Assembly: GCA_021782915.1 (NCBI GenBank)
Contig: JAJXUK010000017.1
Span: 1 to 40,248, forward strand
Length of the DNA stretch: 40,248 bases
Direction of reading: 5' to 3'
From: Actinomycetes bacterium
GTDB taxonomy: Bacteria > Actinomycetota > Acidimicrobiia > Acidimicrobiales > RAAP-2
Below, one piece after another: positions 22,144 through 30,553 of this stretch. Every line of letters begins with the position of its first letter. Positions within the stretch are counted from its first letter, which is position 1. Below the pieces are notes generated by a model that saw nothing but the letters and a program-made list of their open reading frames with translations, did not search any database and was not told the origin of the DNA. The position numbers were made by a program, and so were the translations under genes.

Positions 22144-23408
22144 GACTGGGCGCTTCCCCGGGCGAGCCCGACGACGCAGGTGGCGGGCTGAAAGAGCGGG
22201 GCGATCGCCTGGGTGCAGGCGCGCCGGTCGAAGGAGTCGATCATGTGGCGCCGTCCCGCGGCACCCACGCGGGCGCGTAGCTCGGGCTCGTCGTGCAGGC
22301 GTCGAAGGGCCTCGGCCAGGGCCGCGGGGTCACCGGGCGGGACCAGCAGGCCGCACTCGGGGGTGATGACCTCCGGGATGCCGGCCACGTCACTCGCCAC
22401 GACCGGCACGCCGCTGGCCATCGCCTCGAGCAGTGAGTTGGGGATGCCGTCACGGTCGCCGTTGGCCATCACCACGCTGGCCTGGACGAAGACGTCGGCC
22501 TCGTGGTACGAGGCGGCGACCGCCGTGGCTGGAAGCGCGCCGAGGAAGCGGATGTTCGACGTGATGCCGAGGCGCGACGCGAGGCTCTCCAGCTCGTCAC
22601 GCTCGGGTCCGGCGCCCACGATCGTGCAGGACACGTCGCGACCCTCGCCGACGAGCTGAGCGAGGGCTCTGAAGAGGACGGGGTAGCCCTTCTTGGGCAC
22701 CAGACGCCCGACGGCCAGGATGCGCAGTGTTGCGTCGTCGGCGCCGCGCGGGCCCGACGCGGGCGCGAAGCGCTCCGTGTTGACCCCATGGGGCGCGAGG
22801 AGGATCTTGGCCGCATCCGTGCCGGCGATCTCGGTCATGGCGTCGTGCGCGGAGCGCGAGCAGGTCAGCACGAAGCTAGCGTCGTGGATCTTGCGCGCGA
22901 GCAGGTCTGGCGATGACACGTAGATGTCCTTGGCGTGGGCCGAGAAGCTGTACGGCAGGTCGCTCAGCAGGTGGACGAAGTGCGCCACCGACGCCGGCCC
23001 GTGGGCGAAGGCGGCGTGCACGTGCCGTGCGTCGTCGGCCTCGACGAGGAGGGTCAGTCGGCCCGCCTGGGCAAAGTTGATGAATGTCGAGAGGTGGCGG
23101 CGCTCCGTAGCGATGTAGGCGAGGATGCCCAGGTAGCGCCGAGGATCCCGAGCGAGCAGGCGCGTGTGCGACGCGATGGTCGCCATCGCCACCCGCGTGC
23201 GCTCGCGCGCCCCGCCTAGGGCCCGCAGGTAGGTGACGGGGCTGGCCACGCGCGCCACGTCGGGCTGCACGAGTCCCTCGTGCGGATCGGCGATGGCGTA
23301 GAGCCGAAGTGGGACGCCCGCATCCTCGAGTCCGATGATCTCGTCGAGGATGAACGTCTCCGAGAGACGGGGGAATCGCTTGGTGAGGTAGGTGACGCTC
23401 GTGCTCAC
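22140..23408 (-). CDS. GT4-family glycosyltransferase
   Basis: A 422-residue GT-B glycosyltransferase of family 4. The N-terminal domain starts SVTYLTKRFPRLSETFILDE, as in WcaL/AmsK-like colanic acid and exopolysaccharide glycosyltransferases. The C-terminal domain has ILAVGRLVPKKGYPVLFRAL, the EADVFVQASVV segment, the retaining-enzyme motif GIPNSLLEAMASGVPVVAS (the EX7E region) and LVPPGDPAALAEAL. It likely adds a sugar from a nucleotide donor to a lipid or oligosaccharide acceptor on the cytoplasmic face. GTG 23408 forms a GTGA overlap with the upstream glycosyltransferase and fits the family's start; an earlier frame start at 23435 would overlap that gene by 31 nt. Confidence 0.9.
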   Translation of the reverse strand: MSTSVTYLTKRFPRLSETFILDEIIGLEDAGVPLRLYAIADPHEGLVQPDVARVASPVTYLRALGGARERTRVAMATIASHTRLLARDPRRYLGILAYIATERRHLSTFINFAQAGRLTLLVEADDARHVHAAFAHGPASVAHFVHLLSDLPYSFSAHAKDIYVSSPDLLARKIHDASFVLTCSRSAHDAMTEIAGTDAAKILLAPHGVNTERFAPASGPRGADDATLRILAVGRLVPKKGYPVLFRALAQLVGEGRDVSCTIVGAGPERDELESLASRLGITSNIRFLGALPATAVAASYHEADVFVQASVVMANGDRDGIPNSLLEAMASGVPVVASDVAGIPEVITPECGLLVPPGDPAALAEALRRLHDEPELRARVGAAGRRHMIDSFDRRACTQAIAPLFQPATCVVGLARGSAQS

Positions 23409-24619
23409 GCGTTGCTCCCGACTCGGGCGGCCCACTCAGACCCCGCGGCCCGCGCGGAGCCGGCGAGACGGGCCTCCGCGTCCAGGGCTCGCTCGACCTC
23501 CACCAGGCCGCCGAGGTCGATCGGGGGCGGGCCCTGCCGGGGACCCTGGTCGAGGGCTTCGCGCAGAGCCTGGTAGACGTGTCGGGCCAGGTCGTCGCCG
23601 GGGGCGACCACGGACACCGCGCCGCGGGCCGCGAAGAGCTCGGCGCGAATCGCCTGCTCACGGCGCGGGTGGGTGCGTGGCACGACGACGGTGGGTGTGG
23701 CGCTCGCGACGAGCTCACAGAGGGAGTTGTAGCCGCCCATGGTCACCGCGGCGCGCGCGCGCGCCATCGCGGCGTGCGCGTCGGGGAGGAACTCGATCAC
23801 TGAGGCCTGCGGGTCCAGGCTCGCCTGGCGAACGAGGCGCGCTCGATCGGCTCCGCTCATCAGCGGGCCCGTCACGATGCGACACGGCACGTTGAGGGCC
23901 GCGCACGCCGAGAGCGTGGCCGACAGCGCCTCGACGCCGTCACCCCCGCCACCGGCGGTGCCCAGGACGAAGTTCTCCCGCGGCCCCGCGGTGTCGTCCC
24001 GGCGACGTCGAGCGACGTAGCCGCAGTAGGTGAGCTTGGACGCGACGGCCTCCGGGAGCTCGTAGGACGACACGACGTCGAAGAGGTCCTCGCTGCCATA
24101 GACCAGGACGCGGTCGAACACTTTCTCCAGGGCCTCGTAGGCCCGCTGGCTCGTCCAGAGTTGGCGCACCGTGTCCGGGTCGTCGAGGACGTCGCGCAGC
24201 CCCAGGACGATGCGCGTGCTCGGCGAGTGCGTGCGTAGGGCGTCGTAGACCGGGACGAGCTCGCCCTTCATGCCCAGCGGGGCGTGGTCAACCAGAAGGA
24301 CGTCGGGCCGGAAGCGCAGCGCCGTGTCGACCATGATCGCGCTGCGGGTTCGACGCACGAGCTCGATGTCCCAGCGAACGTCGTGGGCGCGGTACTCCTC
24401 GACACCCACCTTGACCACCGGCGGCAGCTGCACCAGGGTGAGGCGCTCCGGGATGGCAAAGTGCCCGGCGACCGGGGACCCGGTCATCAGCACGATCTGC
24501 AGACCCGGCCGGTCCGCCAAGAGGTGAGAGGCGATGGCGAGGTTGCGACGCAGGTGGCCGAGTCCGTACGTGTCGTGGCCGTACAGCAGGACGCGGCGCA
24601 GTGGCTGGGCCCTGCTCAT
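23405..24619 (-). CDS. MurG-like predicted glycosyltransferase (COG4671 type), copy 1 of the cluster
   Basis: A 404-residue GT-B protein. It begins RRVLLYGHDTYGLGHLRRNL, holding the GxGHxxR motif. The middle contains ENFVLGTAGGGGDGVEALSA, the domain-linking glycine-rich loop, and the C-terminal domain has TMGGYNSLCELVASATPTVV, followed by VPRTHPRREQ, the donor-binding GGYNT and E-Q elements. It shows the same build as the protein at 17739-18938 (for instance SVRDILVAGG there against GLRDVLDDPD here), so the two are paralogues in one operon. The ATG overlaps the epimerase stop as ATGA. Acceptor and sugar are not predictable. Confidence 0.8.
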   Translation of the reverse strand: MSRAQPLRRVLLYGHDTYGLGHLRRNLAIASHLLADRPGLQIVLMTGSPVAGHFAIPERLTLVQLPPVVKVGVEEYRAHDVRWDIELVRRTRSAIMVDTALRFRPDVLLVDHAPLGMKGELVPVYDALRTHSPSTRIVLGLRDVLDDPDTVRQLWTSQRAYEALEKVFDRVLVYGSEDLFDVVSSYELPEAVASKLTYCGYVARRRRDDTAGPRENFVLGTAGGGGDGVEALSATLSACAALNVPCRIVTGPLMSGADRARLVRQASLDPQASVIEFLPDAHAAMARARAAVTMGGYNSLCELVASATPTVVVPRTHPRREQAIRAELFAARGAVSVVAPGDDLARHVYQALREALDQGPRQGPPPIDLGGLVEVERALDAEARLAGSARAAGSEWAARVGSNA

Positions 24620-25578
24620 GACGCGCTCCTCAGCGCCACGTGGCTCTTCTCGCGCAGCCAGGCCACCTCGGCCGCGTAGCCGTCGGCGAAGTCCACTCGT
24701 GCCTGAAAGCCGAGGAGTTCGCGGGCGCGCGTGAGGTCGGCGCCGGTGTGCCGGGCGTCTCCTCGGGCGAAGGGCTCGCGCTGAATCGACACGGGTCCGC
24801 CCATGAGCTCGCCGAGCAGCTCGAAGACTTCATTCAGTGAGATCCGGGTTCCGCCACCGACGTTGACGGCCAGGCCGGCCACGTCGGCGTCGGCCGCCAG
24901 GCGGGTGGCGCGCACGATGTCGTCGACGTAGGTGAAGTCTCGGCTCTGCGTGCCGTCACCGAAGAGGCGGATGTCACGTGCCTCGAGCGCGGCCTCGGCG
25001 AAGCGGCGCAGCCCCATGTCCGGGCGCTGGCCGGGTCCGTAGACGGTGAAGTAGCGAAGCGCGGTCGTCTCCAATTTCGCCCCGTTGGCGTCGAGGCAGA
25101 TGAGCTCGGACTCCAGCTTCGTGTGGCCGTACGGCGAGAGTGGGTTGGTCGGCCCCGCCTCCGTGAAGGGCAGGGCCGCGTCGCCGTAGACCGACGAGGA
25201 CGAGGCGTAGACCAGGCGTCGCACCGAGGGTGCTCGATGGGCCGCGTGGACCAGGCGCGTGGTAGCGACCACGTTGTCGTGGTGATACTTCAGAGGAATG
25301 TCGAAGCTGTCGCGCACGCCAGGTCGTCCCGCCAGGTGGTAGACGACTTCAGCGCCCGCCAGGATCGCGTCGAGATCCGTCTCGGCGACGTCGGCGCTGA
25401 CGTGGTGGTACCGGGGGTGCGCGCGAAGACTCTGCGCACGCGCCATCTTCTCCTCAGGGTCATAGGAGTCGGTGAACGCGTCCACGCCCACGACGTGCCA
25501 GCCCTCGTCCAACAGCACCCTCGCCAGTCGAGATCCGATGAATCCGGCGGCCCCGGTTACGACGCACCTTCCGTCCAT
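24616..25578 (-). CDS. NAD-dependent nucleotide-sugar epimerase/dehydratase (extended SDR)
   Basis: A 320-residue extended short-chain dehydrogenase/reductase. The NAD motif TGAAGFIG is at residues 8-15, and the catalytic Tyr150-x3-Lys154 is in SPYGHTK, with the upstream serine in YASSSSVYGD. The pattern, including HLAGRPGVRDSF, RYFTVYGPGQRPDM and DFTYVDDIVRAT, is that of UDP-glucose/UDP-glucuronate 4-epimerase-like enzymes. Since a UDP-glucose 6-dehydrogenase is in the same operon, UDP-glucuronate to UDP-galacturonate is a good candidate reaction. I chose ATG 25578 over earlier in-frame codons because AAGGGA lies just upstream and the Rossmann motif starts within 8 residues. It is the first gene of the seven-gene overlapping operon. 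Confidence 0.88.
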   Translation of the reverse strand: MDGRCVVTGAAGFIGSRLARVLLDEGWHVVGVDAFTDSYDPEEKMARAQSLRAHPRYHHVSADVAETDLDAILAGAEVVYHLAGRPGVRDSFDIPLKYHHDNVVATTRLVHAAHRAPSVRRLVYASSSSVYGDAALPFTEAGPTNPLSPYGHTKLESELICLDANGAKLETTALRYFTVYGPGQRPDMGLRRFAEAALEARDIRLFGDGTQSRDFTYVDDIVRATRLAADADVAGLAVNVGGGTRISLNEVFELLGELMGGPVSIQREPFARGDARHTGADLTRARELLGFQARVDFADGYAAEVAWLREKSHVALRSAS

Positions 25579-25668
25579 GTCCGTTCCCTTCGGCGCCAGC
25601 GCCGCATCGGGATCTCCGGTGGACGCTCGCGTGACCGAGACATGAGACACCACGCACGTGGCGCCGAG

Positions 25669-25695
25669 GTGTGGACGATGTGGAGATCGTGTGGA
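25669..25695 (-). promoter_or_regulatory. Phased direct repeats upstream of the glycan operon, candidate response-regulator site
   Basis: Three heptamers, GTGTGGA at 25669, ATGTGGA at 25678 and GTGTGGA at 25689, are spaced 9 and 11 bp apart, about 90-120 bp upstream of the epimerase ATG and between it and the kinase gene. OmpR-family response regulators typically bind direct repeats ~10-11 bp apart on one DNA face, and a member is encoded just upstream. Confidence 0.4.
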
Positions 25696-25716
25696 AGTTG
25701 GGCCCGGGGTCCCCGA

Positions 25717-27057
25717 TCAGGCCCGGGGAAGTCGCACGGTGAACGTGCTGCCGGCTCCCGGCGAGCTCTCCACGCTGATCGTGCCCTGATGGGCGCGCAC
25801 CAGGGACGACACCACCGCGAGTCCGATCCCGCTGCCCGAGGTGTCGCGCGAGCCCGCTCCTCGGAAGAACCGCTCAAAGATGTGCGCCCGCTCGTCCTCG
25901 GGGATGCCTCGGCCCGTGTCAGCGACGACGAGGGCGCATCCTCGTTCATCGCTCGAGACCGTGATCCACACGCTGCCCTCGGGTGGGGTGAACTTGACCG
26001 CGTTCGACAAGAGGTTCACCACGACCTGCTCGAGGCGGGCCGGGTCCCCACGCACCATCGCCGGATTGAACTGGACCTCCAGGTTGACGCCCTTGGCGAC
26101 GTAGCGCGGTGCGAGGCGGGCCGCGGCGTTCGAGGCGACACGCGCCAGATCGACGGTTTCGAGGTTGAGGGTGAGGCCCGCGGCTTCTGCCGACGAGAGC
26201 ACGCTCAGGTCCTCGACGAGGCGATTGAGCTGCTCGAGCTCCTCGCCGAAGGCGCCGATTGCCTGCTGGTCGAGCTCCACGACTCCCATCGAGATGCCCT
26301 CGATCTGGGCCTGCAGGACCGAGAGGGGAGTACGCAGCTCGTGCGCCAGGTCAGCGACCAGCGTGCGGCGCAAGTGGTCCTCGTTCTCGAGCTTCTCCGC
26401 CAGGCCGTTGAAGGCGGTCGCCAGCTCGGCGACCTCGCCGGATCCGCGGACGTTCGTCGCGCGGCTGGAGTGATCGCCCGCGGCGAGCCGGCGAGTCGCC
26501 AGGGTCAGGGAACGCAAGGGTCGCACGAGCCAGCGCGAGCCGAAGATAGCCGTGGCCAGGGCGATGATCAGGGCGAGCCCCGAGGCCAGCGCCAGGGACT
26601 GCTCGATGGAGCGACGGAATCGGGCCTCCTCGGGAAGCAGCCCTGAAGCGGGAAACGAGAGCGACGCCATGGCGACCGTGCGGCCATTGGCTGTGACCGG
26701 CACCGTACGGGTCGGTCCTCCGCCCGAGGGCGGGTCCAGCGACACGAAGATGCGTCCGTTCACCCGCACGGTCAGGCCGAGACCCATCGCCTGGGCTAGC
26801 TCGGTGGAGGGTGTCAGGTCGGAGGGCTTCCAGTCGCGGTCGCGCAAGTAGGCGGTGCGGATCGAGGTGACGAGGGCGGCGGTGCTCGTGCGCTCGTTGT
26901 CGTTGCCCGCGCTGGTGATGTCGCTGTCGGTGAGCAGCACGGTCGCCACGGCCAGTGCGATCACCGACGTCATGGCGATCAGCATCGAGCCGATCGCCAA
27001 GCGACGCCCGACGGGTCCGAGCCACTCGGAGCGACGATCCTCGCGAGGGGCCGTCAT
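25717..27057 (-). CDS. Sensor histidine kinase of an OmpR-type two-component system
   Basis: A 446-residue membrane kinase. Two membrane segments (about residues 19-42 and 155-172) enclose a ~110-residue extracytoplasmic sensor region rich in Thr/Asp. A HAMP linker follows (~173-226), then the H-box ADLAHELRTPLS with phospho-accepting His239, and the ATPase domain: N-box NLLSNAVKFTP, G1 DTGRGIPEDE, F-box FERFFRG and G2 GSGIGLAVV. The ATG overlaps the response regulator's stop as ATGA. The signal is not predictable from sequence. It lies directly upstream of, and in the same direction as, the glycan operon, which suggests envelope-related control. Confidence 0.9.
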   Translation of the reverse strand: MTAPREDRRSEWLGPVGRRLAIGSMLIAMTSVIALAVATVLLTDSDITSAGNDNERTSTAALVTSIRTAYLRDRDWKPSDLTPSTELAQAMGLGLTVRVNGRIFVSLDPPSGGGPTRTVPVTANGRTVAMASLSFPASGLLPEEARFRRSIEQSLALASGLALIIALATAIFGSRWLVRPLRSLTLATRRLAAGDHSSRATNVRGSGEVAELATAFNGLAEKLENEDHLRRTLVADLAHELRTPLSVLQAQIEGISMGVVELDQQAIGAFGEELEQLNRLVEDLSVLSSAEAAGLTLNLETVDLARVASNAAARLAPRYVAKGVNLEVQFNPAMVRGDPARLEQVVVNLLSNAVKFTPPEGSVWITVSSDERGCALVVADTGRGIPEDERAHIFERFFRGAGSRDTSGSGIGLAVVSSLVRAHQGTISVESSPGAGSTFTVRLPRA

Positions 27058-27755
27058 GAGCCGTCTCGACGAGGCATGAGCCGGTATCCGATGCCGAGCA
27101 CCGTTTCAATGATGAGCGGGTGCGCCGTGTCCTCGCCGAGCTTGCGTCGCAGGTTCTTCACGTGTGAGTCGATCACGCGCTCGTAGCCCTCCCACTCGTA
27201 GCCGCGCACGGCGTTGACGAGCTCGTAGCGTGAGAAGACGCGCCCGGGAATCCTCGCCAGCTCAGAGAGCAATCCCCACTCAGTCGGCGAGAGATTGACT
27301 GCGACACCCCGCACCCGCACCTCGTGCTGGTCGTCGTCGATCTCGAGCAGTCCGGCTCCGAAGGAGCGCTGGTGAGATCCCTCATCGACGCCCCGTCCCC
27401 GGCGCAGCATGGCCAGGACGCGCAGTATGAGCTCGCGGGGGCTGAACGGCTTCGTCACGTAGTCATCGGCGCCGAGCTCCAGTCCACGGATGCGGTCTTC
27501 TTCGCTGGACATGGCGGTCAGGATGAGAACGAGGACGTCGGACCCGCGGCGCAGCTCTCTGACTAGATCGAGACCCGAGACATCGGGCAGCCCGAGGTCG
27601 AGCACGACGAGGTCTGGCTCGGCATGTGTCGCCAGAGCCAGGGCCTCGGACCCGGAGGCAGCGGTGAAGACTGTGAGGCCCTCTCGTTCGAGGAAGGAGC
27701 GGATGAGCTCGCGGAGCTTGCTCTCGTCCTCGACAACCAGGACTGTGGGTGACAC
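27054..27755 (-). CDS. OmpR/PhoB-type response regulator
   Basis: A 233-residue transcription factor. The receiver domain (1-~118) has the acidic pair near VVEDES, phosphorylated Asp53 in LVVLDLGLP, Thr80 and Lys102 in DDYVTKPFSPREL. The C-terminal winged-helix domain holds LSPTEWGLLSELA, then RVIDSHVKNLRRKLG and the closing IETVLGIGYRLM typical of OmpR/PhoB proteins. GTG 27755 is chosen because AGGAGG sits just upstream and the receiver starts at once; a longer frame reaching back to 27893 would add 46 residues without domain support. It is first in the two-gene unit with the kinase. Confidence 0.9.
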   Translation of the reverse strand: MSPTVLVVEDESKLRELIRSFLEREGLTVFTAASGSEALALATHAEPDLVVLDLGLPDVSGLDLVRELRRGSDVLVLILTAMSSEEDRIRGLELGADDYVTKPFSPRELILRVLAMLRRGRGVDEGSHQRSFGAGLLEIDDDQHEVRVRGVAVNLSPTEWGLLSELARIPGRVFSRYELVNAVRGYEWEGYERVIDSHVKNLRRKLGEDTAHPLIIETVLGIGYRLMPRRDGS

Positions 27756-28509
27756 GATTCCTCCTGGACCCTGTGGCGTTGGATCCTTTCGCGGGGTTCG
27801 GACAGCGTTCGCTCGCACTCCGCACGCAATGACCATAATGTGACTGGAGGAGAGTCTTGGTTTACTTGCCCCGCAACATAACAAGCTCTGCACAAGACCC
27901 CATGAGTCCTGGTGGACGGCCTCGCGGTATGTTGACAGAGAATCACCAGCCCTACGTCGCGTATGGCTCGCGCATCTATTCGGGCTACGGCGGCGTGGAT
28001 TCTCATGCGCCGGCAGAGCTCGCGCGTCTACCGATCTCGGCGCCCATGCGAGTATTCATGTCACATGCTGGGGACCGACACCAGGTCAATCTCAAATACC
28101 TGAAACAGACAACCTGAACTAGCGTCGTGCCCTGTCAAAACTCTTATAGCGCGAAAACAGAAGCCAAGTAGAAGAACGCGCACCCTATGAGAGCGCCCGA
28201 CCATTCAACGTCTGGCACGATGGCTCATCTGGAGACCTCACATCGGAAGTGGAAGTCGGGACAAATAGTGCCCAGGTCACACGCCTAGGAACTGCCGTGC
28301 ACTTGAGAGATCCTCACTACAGAAAAAGTTTTGGATTACACTTCACCACCAACACATGCTTCTTAATGAAACACACCCGATCATGCTATTCAGCGATCTT
28401 TAAAAACTACAATCCAACCAAGTGGCGCAAGGAATCCGGCTAAAGCTCGTTTTCATTCCCGAGAAACAGAAAAGCCAGACACTACTCGCAGCCGAGACAC
28501 TCGACACTC
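27756..28509. other. Gene-poor stretch and composition boundary
   Basis: The first ~100 bp are the upstream region of the response regulator. From about 28,100 the sequence becomes clearly A/T-richer than everything before it. Short open frames exist (e.g. 27857-28117 and 28249-28443), but none has a family motif or convincing ribosome-binding site. I see no RNA gene or long repeat. It probably marks the edge of transferred DNA. Confidence 0.5.
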
Positions 28510-30093
28510 ATGAGACTTCCTACAAAACAACTGATAGCGGCGGCGGGACCCCTCATCCGCACTCCCCCTTGCTGGCCGACGCGTGAAAGTTTGCAAGATC
28601 CCTGGTCGACGCAGACGCAGAGATCAGCAGTAGGAGATGAATCACATGACGACCGTGAATCCTCTGGGCCCTGGTCACCTAGCAAAAAAGACCTTGCCTT
28701 TGCGCTCGCTCTTCTCCTATACGTCACTTGGTTCATTCACCTGAGTCTTCTATTGTACGACTCATATCAGTCACCCCCATTTGATCTCGCAATATTTGAT
28801 CAAGGAATGTGGCTAACAACCCACCTTCACAATCCATTTATTACCATTAATGGACGAAACCTATTTGGAGATCATGCATCATATATCCTCCTGCTAATTG
28901 CACCCTTGTATCGCTTACTTCCTGAGCCGCAGGGACTGCTGATTATTCAGACACTAGTCTTTGCCAGTGGTTCAATACCCATCTATGTACTTCTCAAGCG
29001 ACGAGCGAGCGATAGCATAGTCGCCACAGCCGTTGCGGTCTCCTTCTTGCTAAATCCTATTCTTCAAAATGGAAACATTGATCAGTTTCATCCAGAAGCG
29101 TTCTTGGCACCACTTGTTAGCCTTGCAATATATGCCATATTCGAAGAAAACACAACTCTCTTCGTCTCTACTGTAATACTCATTCTTTTGGTAAAAGAAG
29201 ATACATCACTTATCACAATACCACTGTCAATTTGGTTTGCAATGCGCCGCGATAGACGAATTGGTCTTCTCGCCGCAACTGGCAGCACCATTTATGCCAT
29301 GCTCACGAATTGGCTTCTGATGCCGCTAGTACTTGGAACGACCAGTTTCTATACAAGACGTATTCCCTTTGGCGGTGTTAGCGGGCTAATTGCTGTGACC
29401 GTCGGAAAGCCATTACTACTAATACACTATCTTCTATCCCAGAATCGTCCATACTTTTTGTGGCAACTTGGCAGTACTGTTGCATTTTTATTTCTCGCAG
29501 CTCCGGGAGCGATACTAGTTGCAATGCCGCTTGCTGCTGAGGATATTATTAGCAATTTGGGAACGATGCATACGATTCACTGTCAGTACACAATTGCATT
29601 CGTGCCAATTCTACTAATGTCAGTAGCCTACGTTGTTTTGCGCTCAAGTTCCAAACGGGAGAAGAGACTTGTTGCATGTACGGTGCTGTTTGGCGCGCTA
29701 ACTACTAGCTTCTTTTGGGGGCACCTGCCATTTTCACTAAATCGGGCTACTGCCGTTCCTTCCACTACGGTGGCGGCGATGTCATATGTAGCTCGAGGGC
29801 TTCCGGCCAACGCCGGAGTCGCGGCGTTTGGTCCATTTGTTCCTCACTTGGATCATCGCTCGCAAATTTACGTGTGGCCAAATCCGTTTCTGGCACAGAA
29901 CTGGGGGGTGCGGCCGACTCCAGTGCCATTACCTGACAGTTATGAGCTCCACTTCGTCCGGAAAATTGATTACCTGCTACTTCCCGTTAACCCAGGATAT
30001 CTGGGTAGGTTAACGTTTGTGAATCGCGTGTTGAGTCACTTTAGCTTAATCCGATCACGAGGTGGGTTTGGTCTTTATCGGCGAAATCCTTAA
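28510..30093 (+). CDS. DUF2079 membrane protein (GT-C-like)
   Basis: A 527-residue polytopic membrane protein of the DUF2079 family. After a hydrophilic N-terminal region of ~57 residues come about ten hydrophobic segments. The family region includes SPPFDLAIFDQGMWLTTH, then GRNLFGDHASYILLLIAPLY and the HPEAF motif (FHPEAFLAP), followed by KEDTSL. These charged loops resemble the acceptor/donor-binding first loops of GT-C glycosyltransferases, which use lipid-linked sugars outside the membrane; the activity is unproven for this family. The ~140-residue C-terminal part lies outside the membrane. Base composition is much lower in G/C than the core genes, pointing to horizontal origin. The ATG 28510 start lacks a strong ribosome-binding site, so the true start may be further downstream. 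Confidence 0.78.
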   Translation: MRLPTKQLIAAAGPLIRTPPCWPTRESLQDPWSTQTQRSAVGDESHDDRESSGPWSPSKKDLAFALALLLYVTWFIHLSLLLYDSYQSPPFDLAIFDQGMWLTTHLHNPFITINGRNLFGDHASYILLLIAPLYRLLPEPQGLLIIQTLVFASGSIPIYVLLKRRASDSIVATAVAVSFLLNPILQNGNIDQFHPEAFLAPLVSLAIYAIFEENTTLFVSTVILILLVKEDTSLITIPLSIWFAMRRDRRIGLLAATGSTIYAMLTNWLLMPLVLGTTSFYTRRIPFGGVSGLIAVTVGKPLLLIHYLLSQNRPYFLWQLGSTVAFLFLAAPGAILVAMPLAAEDIISNLGTMHTIHCQYTIAFVPILLMSVAYVVLRSSSKREKRLVACTVLFGALTTSFFWGHLPFSLNRATAVPSTTVAAMSYVARGLPANAGVAAFGPFVPHLDHRSQIYVWPNPFLAQNWGVRPTPVPLPDSYELHFVRKIDYLLLPVNPGYLGRLTFVNRVLSHFSLIRSRGGFGLYRRNP

Positions 30094-30553
30094 CTAGCTG
30101 ATTGTTGGTGCATGTCCTTCCATGGTTATTGAACTATTTGTGTTGAAGTGGGAGCAAGTGGCACGAGAAATTTGTTTCAGGAGTTGAAGATTCTAATTCA
30201 GACATTCGTCGCCGCCCGCGCTGGTATTTTGGCCAAGTCGGCGGAGTCTCTGTGGGTGAGATTCCCGCAGTGCCGGCGGAGTAGGTTCATAAATAGTTGG
30301 GCTCTCGTTAAGCAAAATTGTTGATCGTGTCAGTTGGTCCGGGCGGCTTTGGATGATTGGTTGGAGGTTGCAGTCTCAGCATATTGATACCTGACTGGAT
30401 CATCTGCCTCGGACGGAATGTGGCCCATTGTGGCAGGCTGACGTGATTTGTAGTGAGTTTGGAGTGGGCGGTTCAGGTGGCAGGGCTGAAGACCGGTCGA
30501 GAGTGTTAGAGGACGAAGAAGTCCAACACCTCACTCACGCAAGCGAGTGAAAG
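30094..30553. other. Convergent intergenic region without a gene
   Basis: About 460 bp between two facing genes. No open frame with family features is seen. The right end holds two stem-loops (30501-30550). The first ~400 bp are low in G/C and may be decayed or filler DNA. Confidence 0.5.
30501..30550 (-). terminator. Two adjacent stem-loops after the GT-C-like gene
   Basis: One stem-loop pairs GTGTT with AACAC and, inside that, GGAC with GTCC around a 6-nt loop (30502-30529). The next pairs TCACTC with GAGTGA (30531-30550). They lie a few bases past the stop of the minus-strand gene ending at 30554. No T-run follows, so the call is tentative. Confidence 0.35.

Noticed and set aside
27857-28117. 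86-codon plus-strand frame in the response-regulator upstream region
   Set aside because: No family features and no ribosome-binding site; it covers the likely promoter of the divergent regulator gene.
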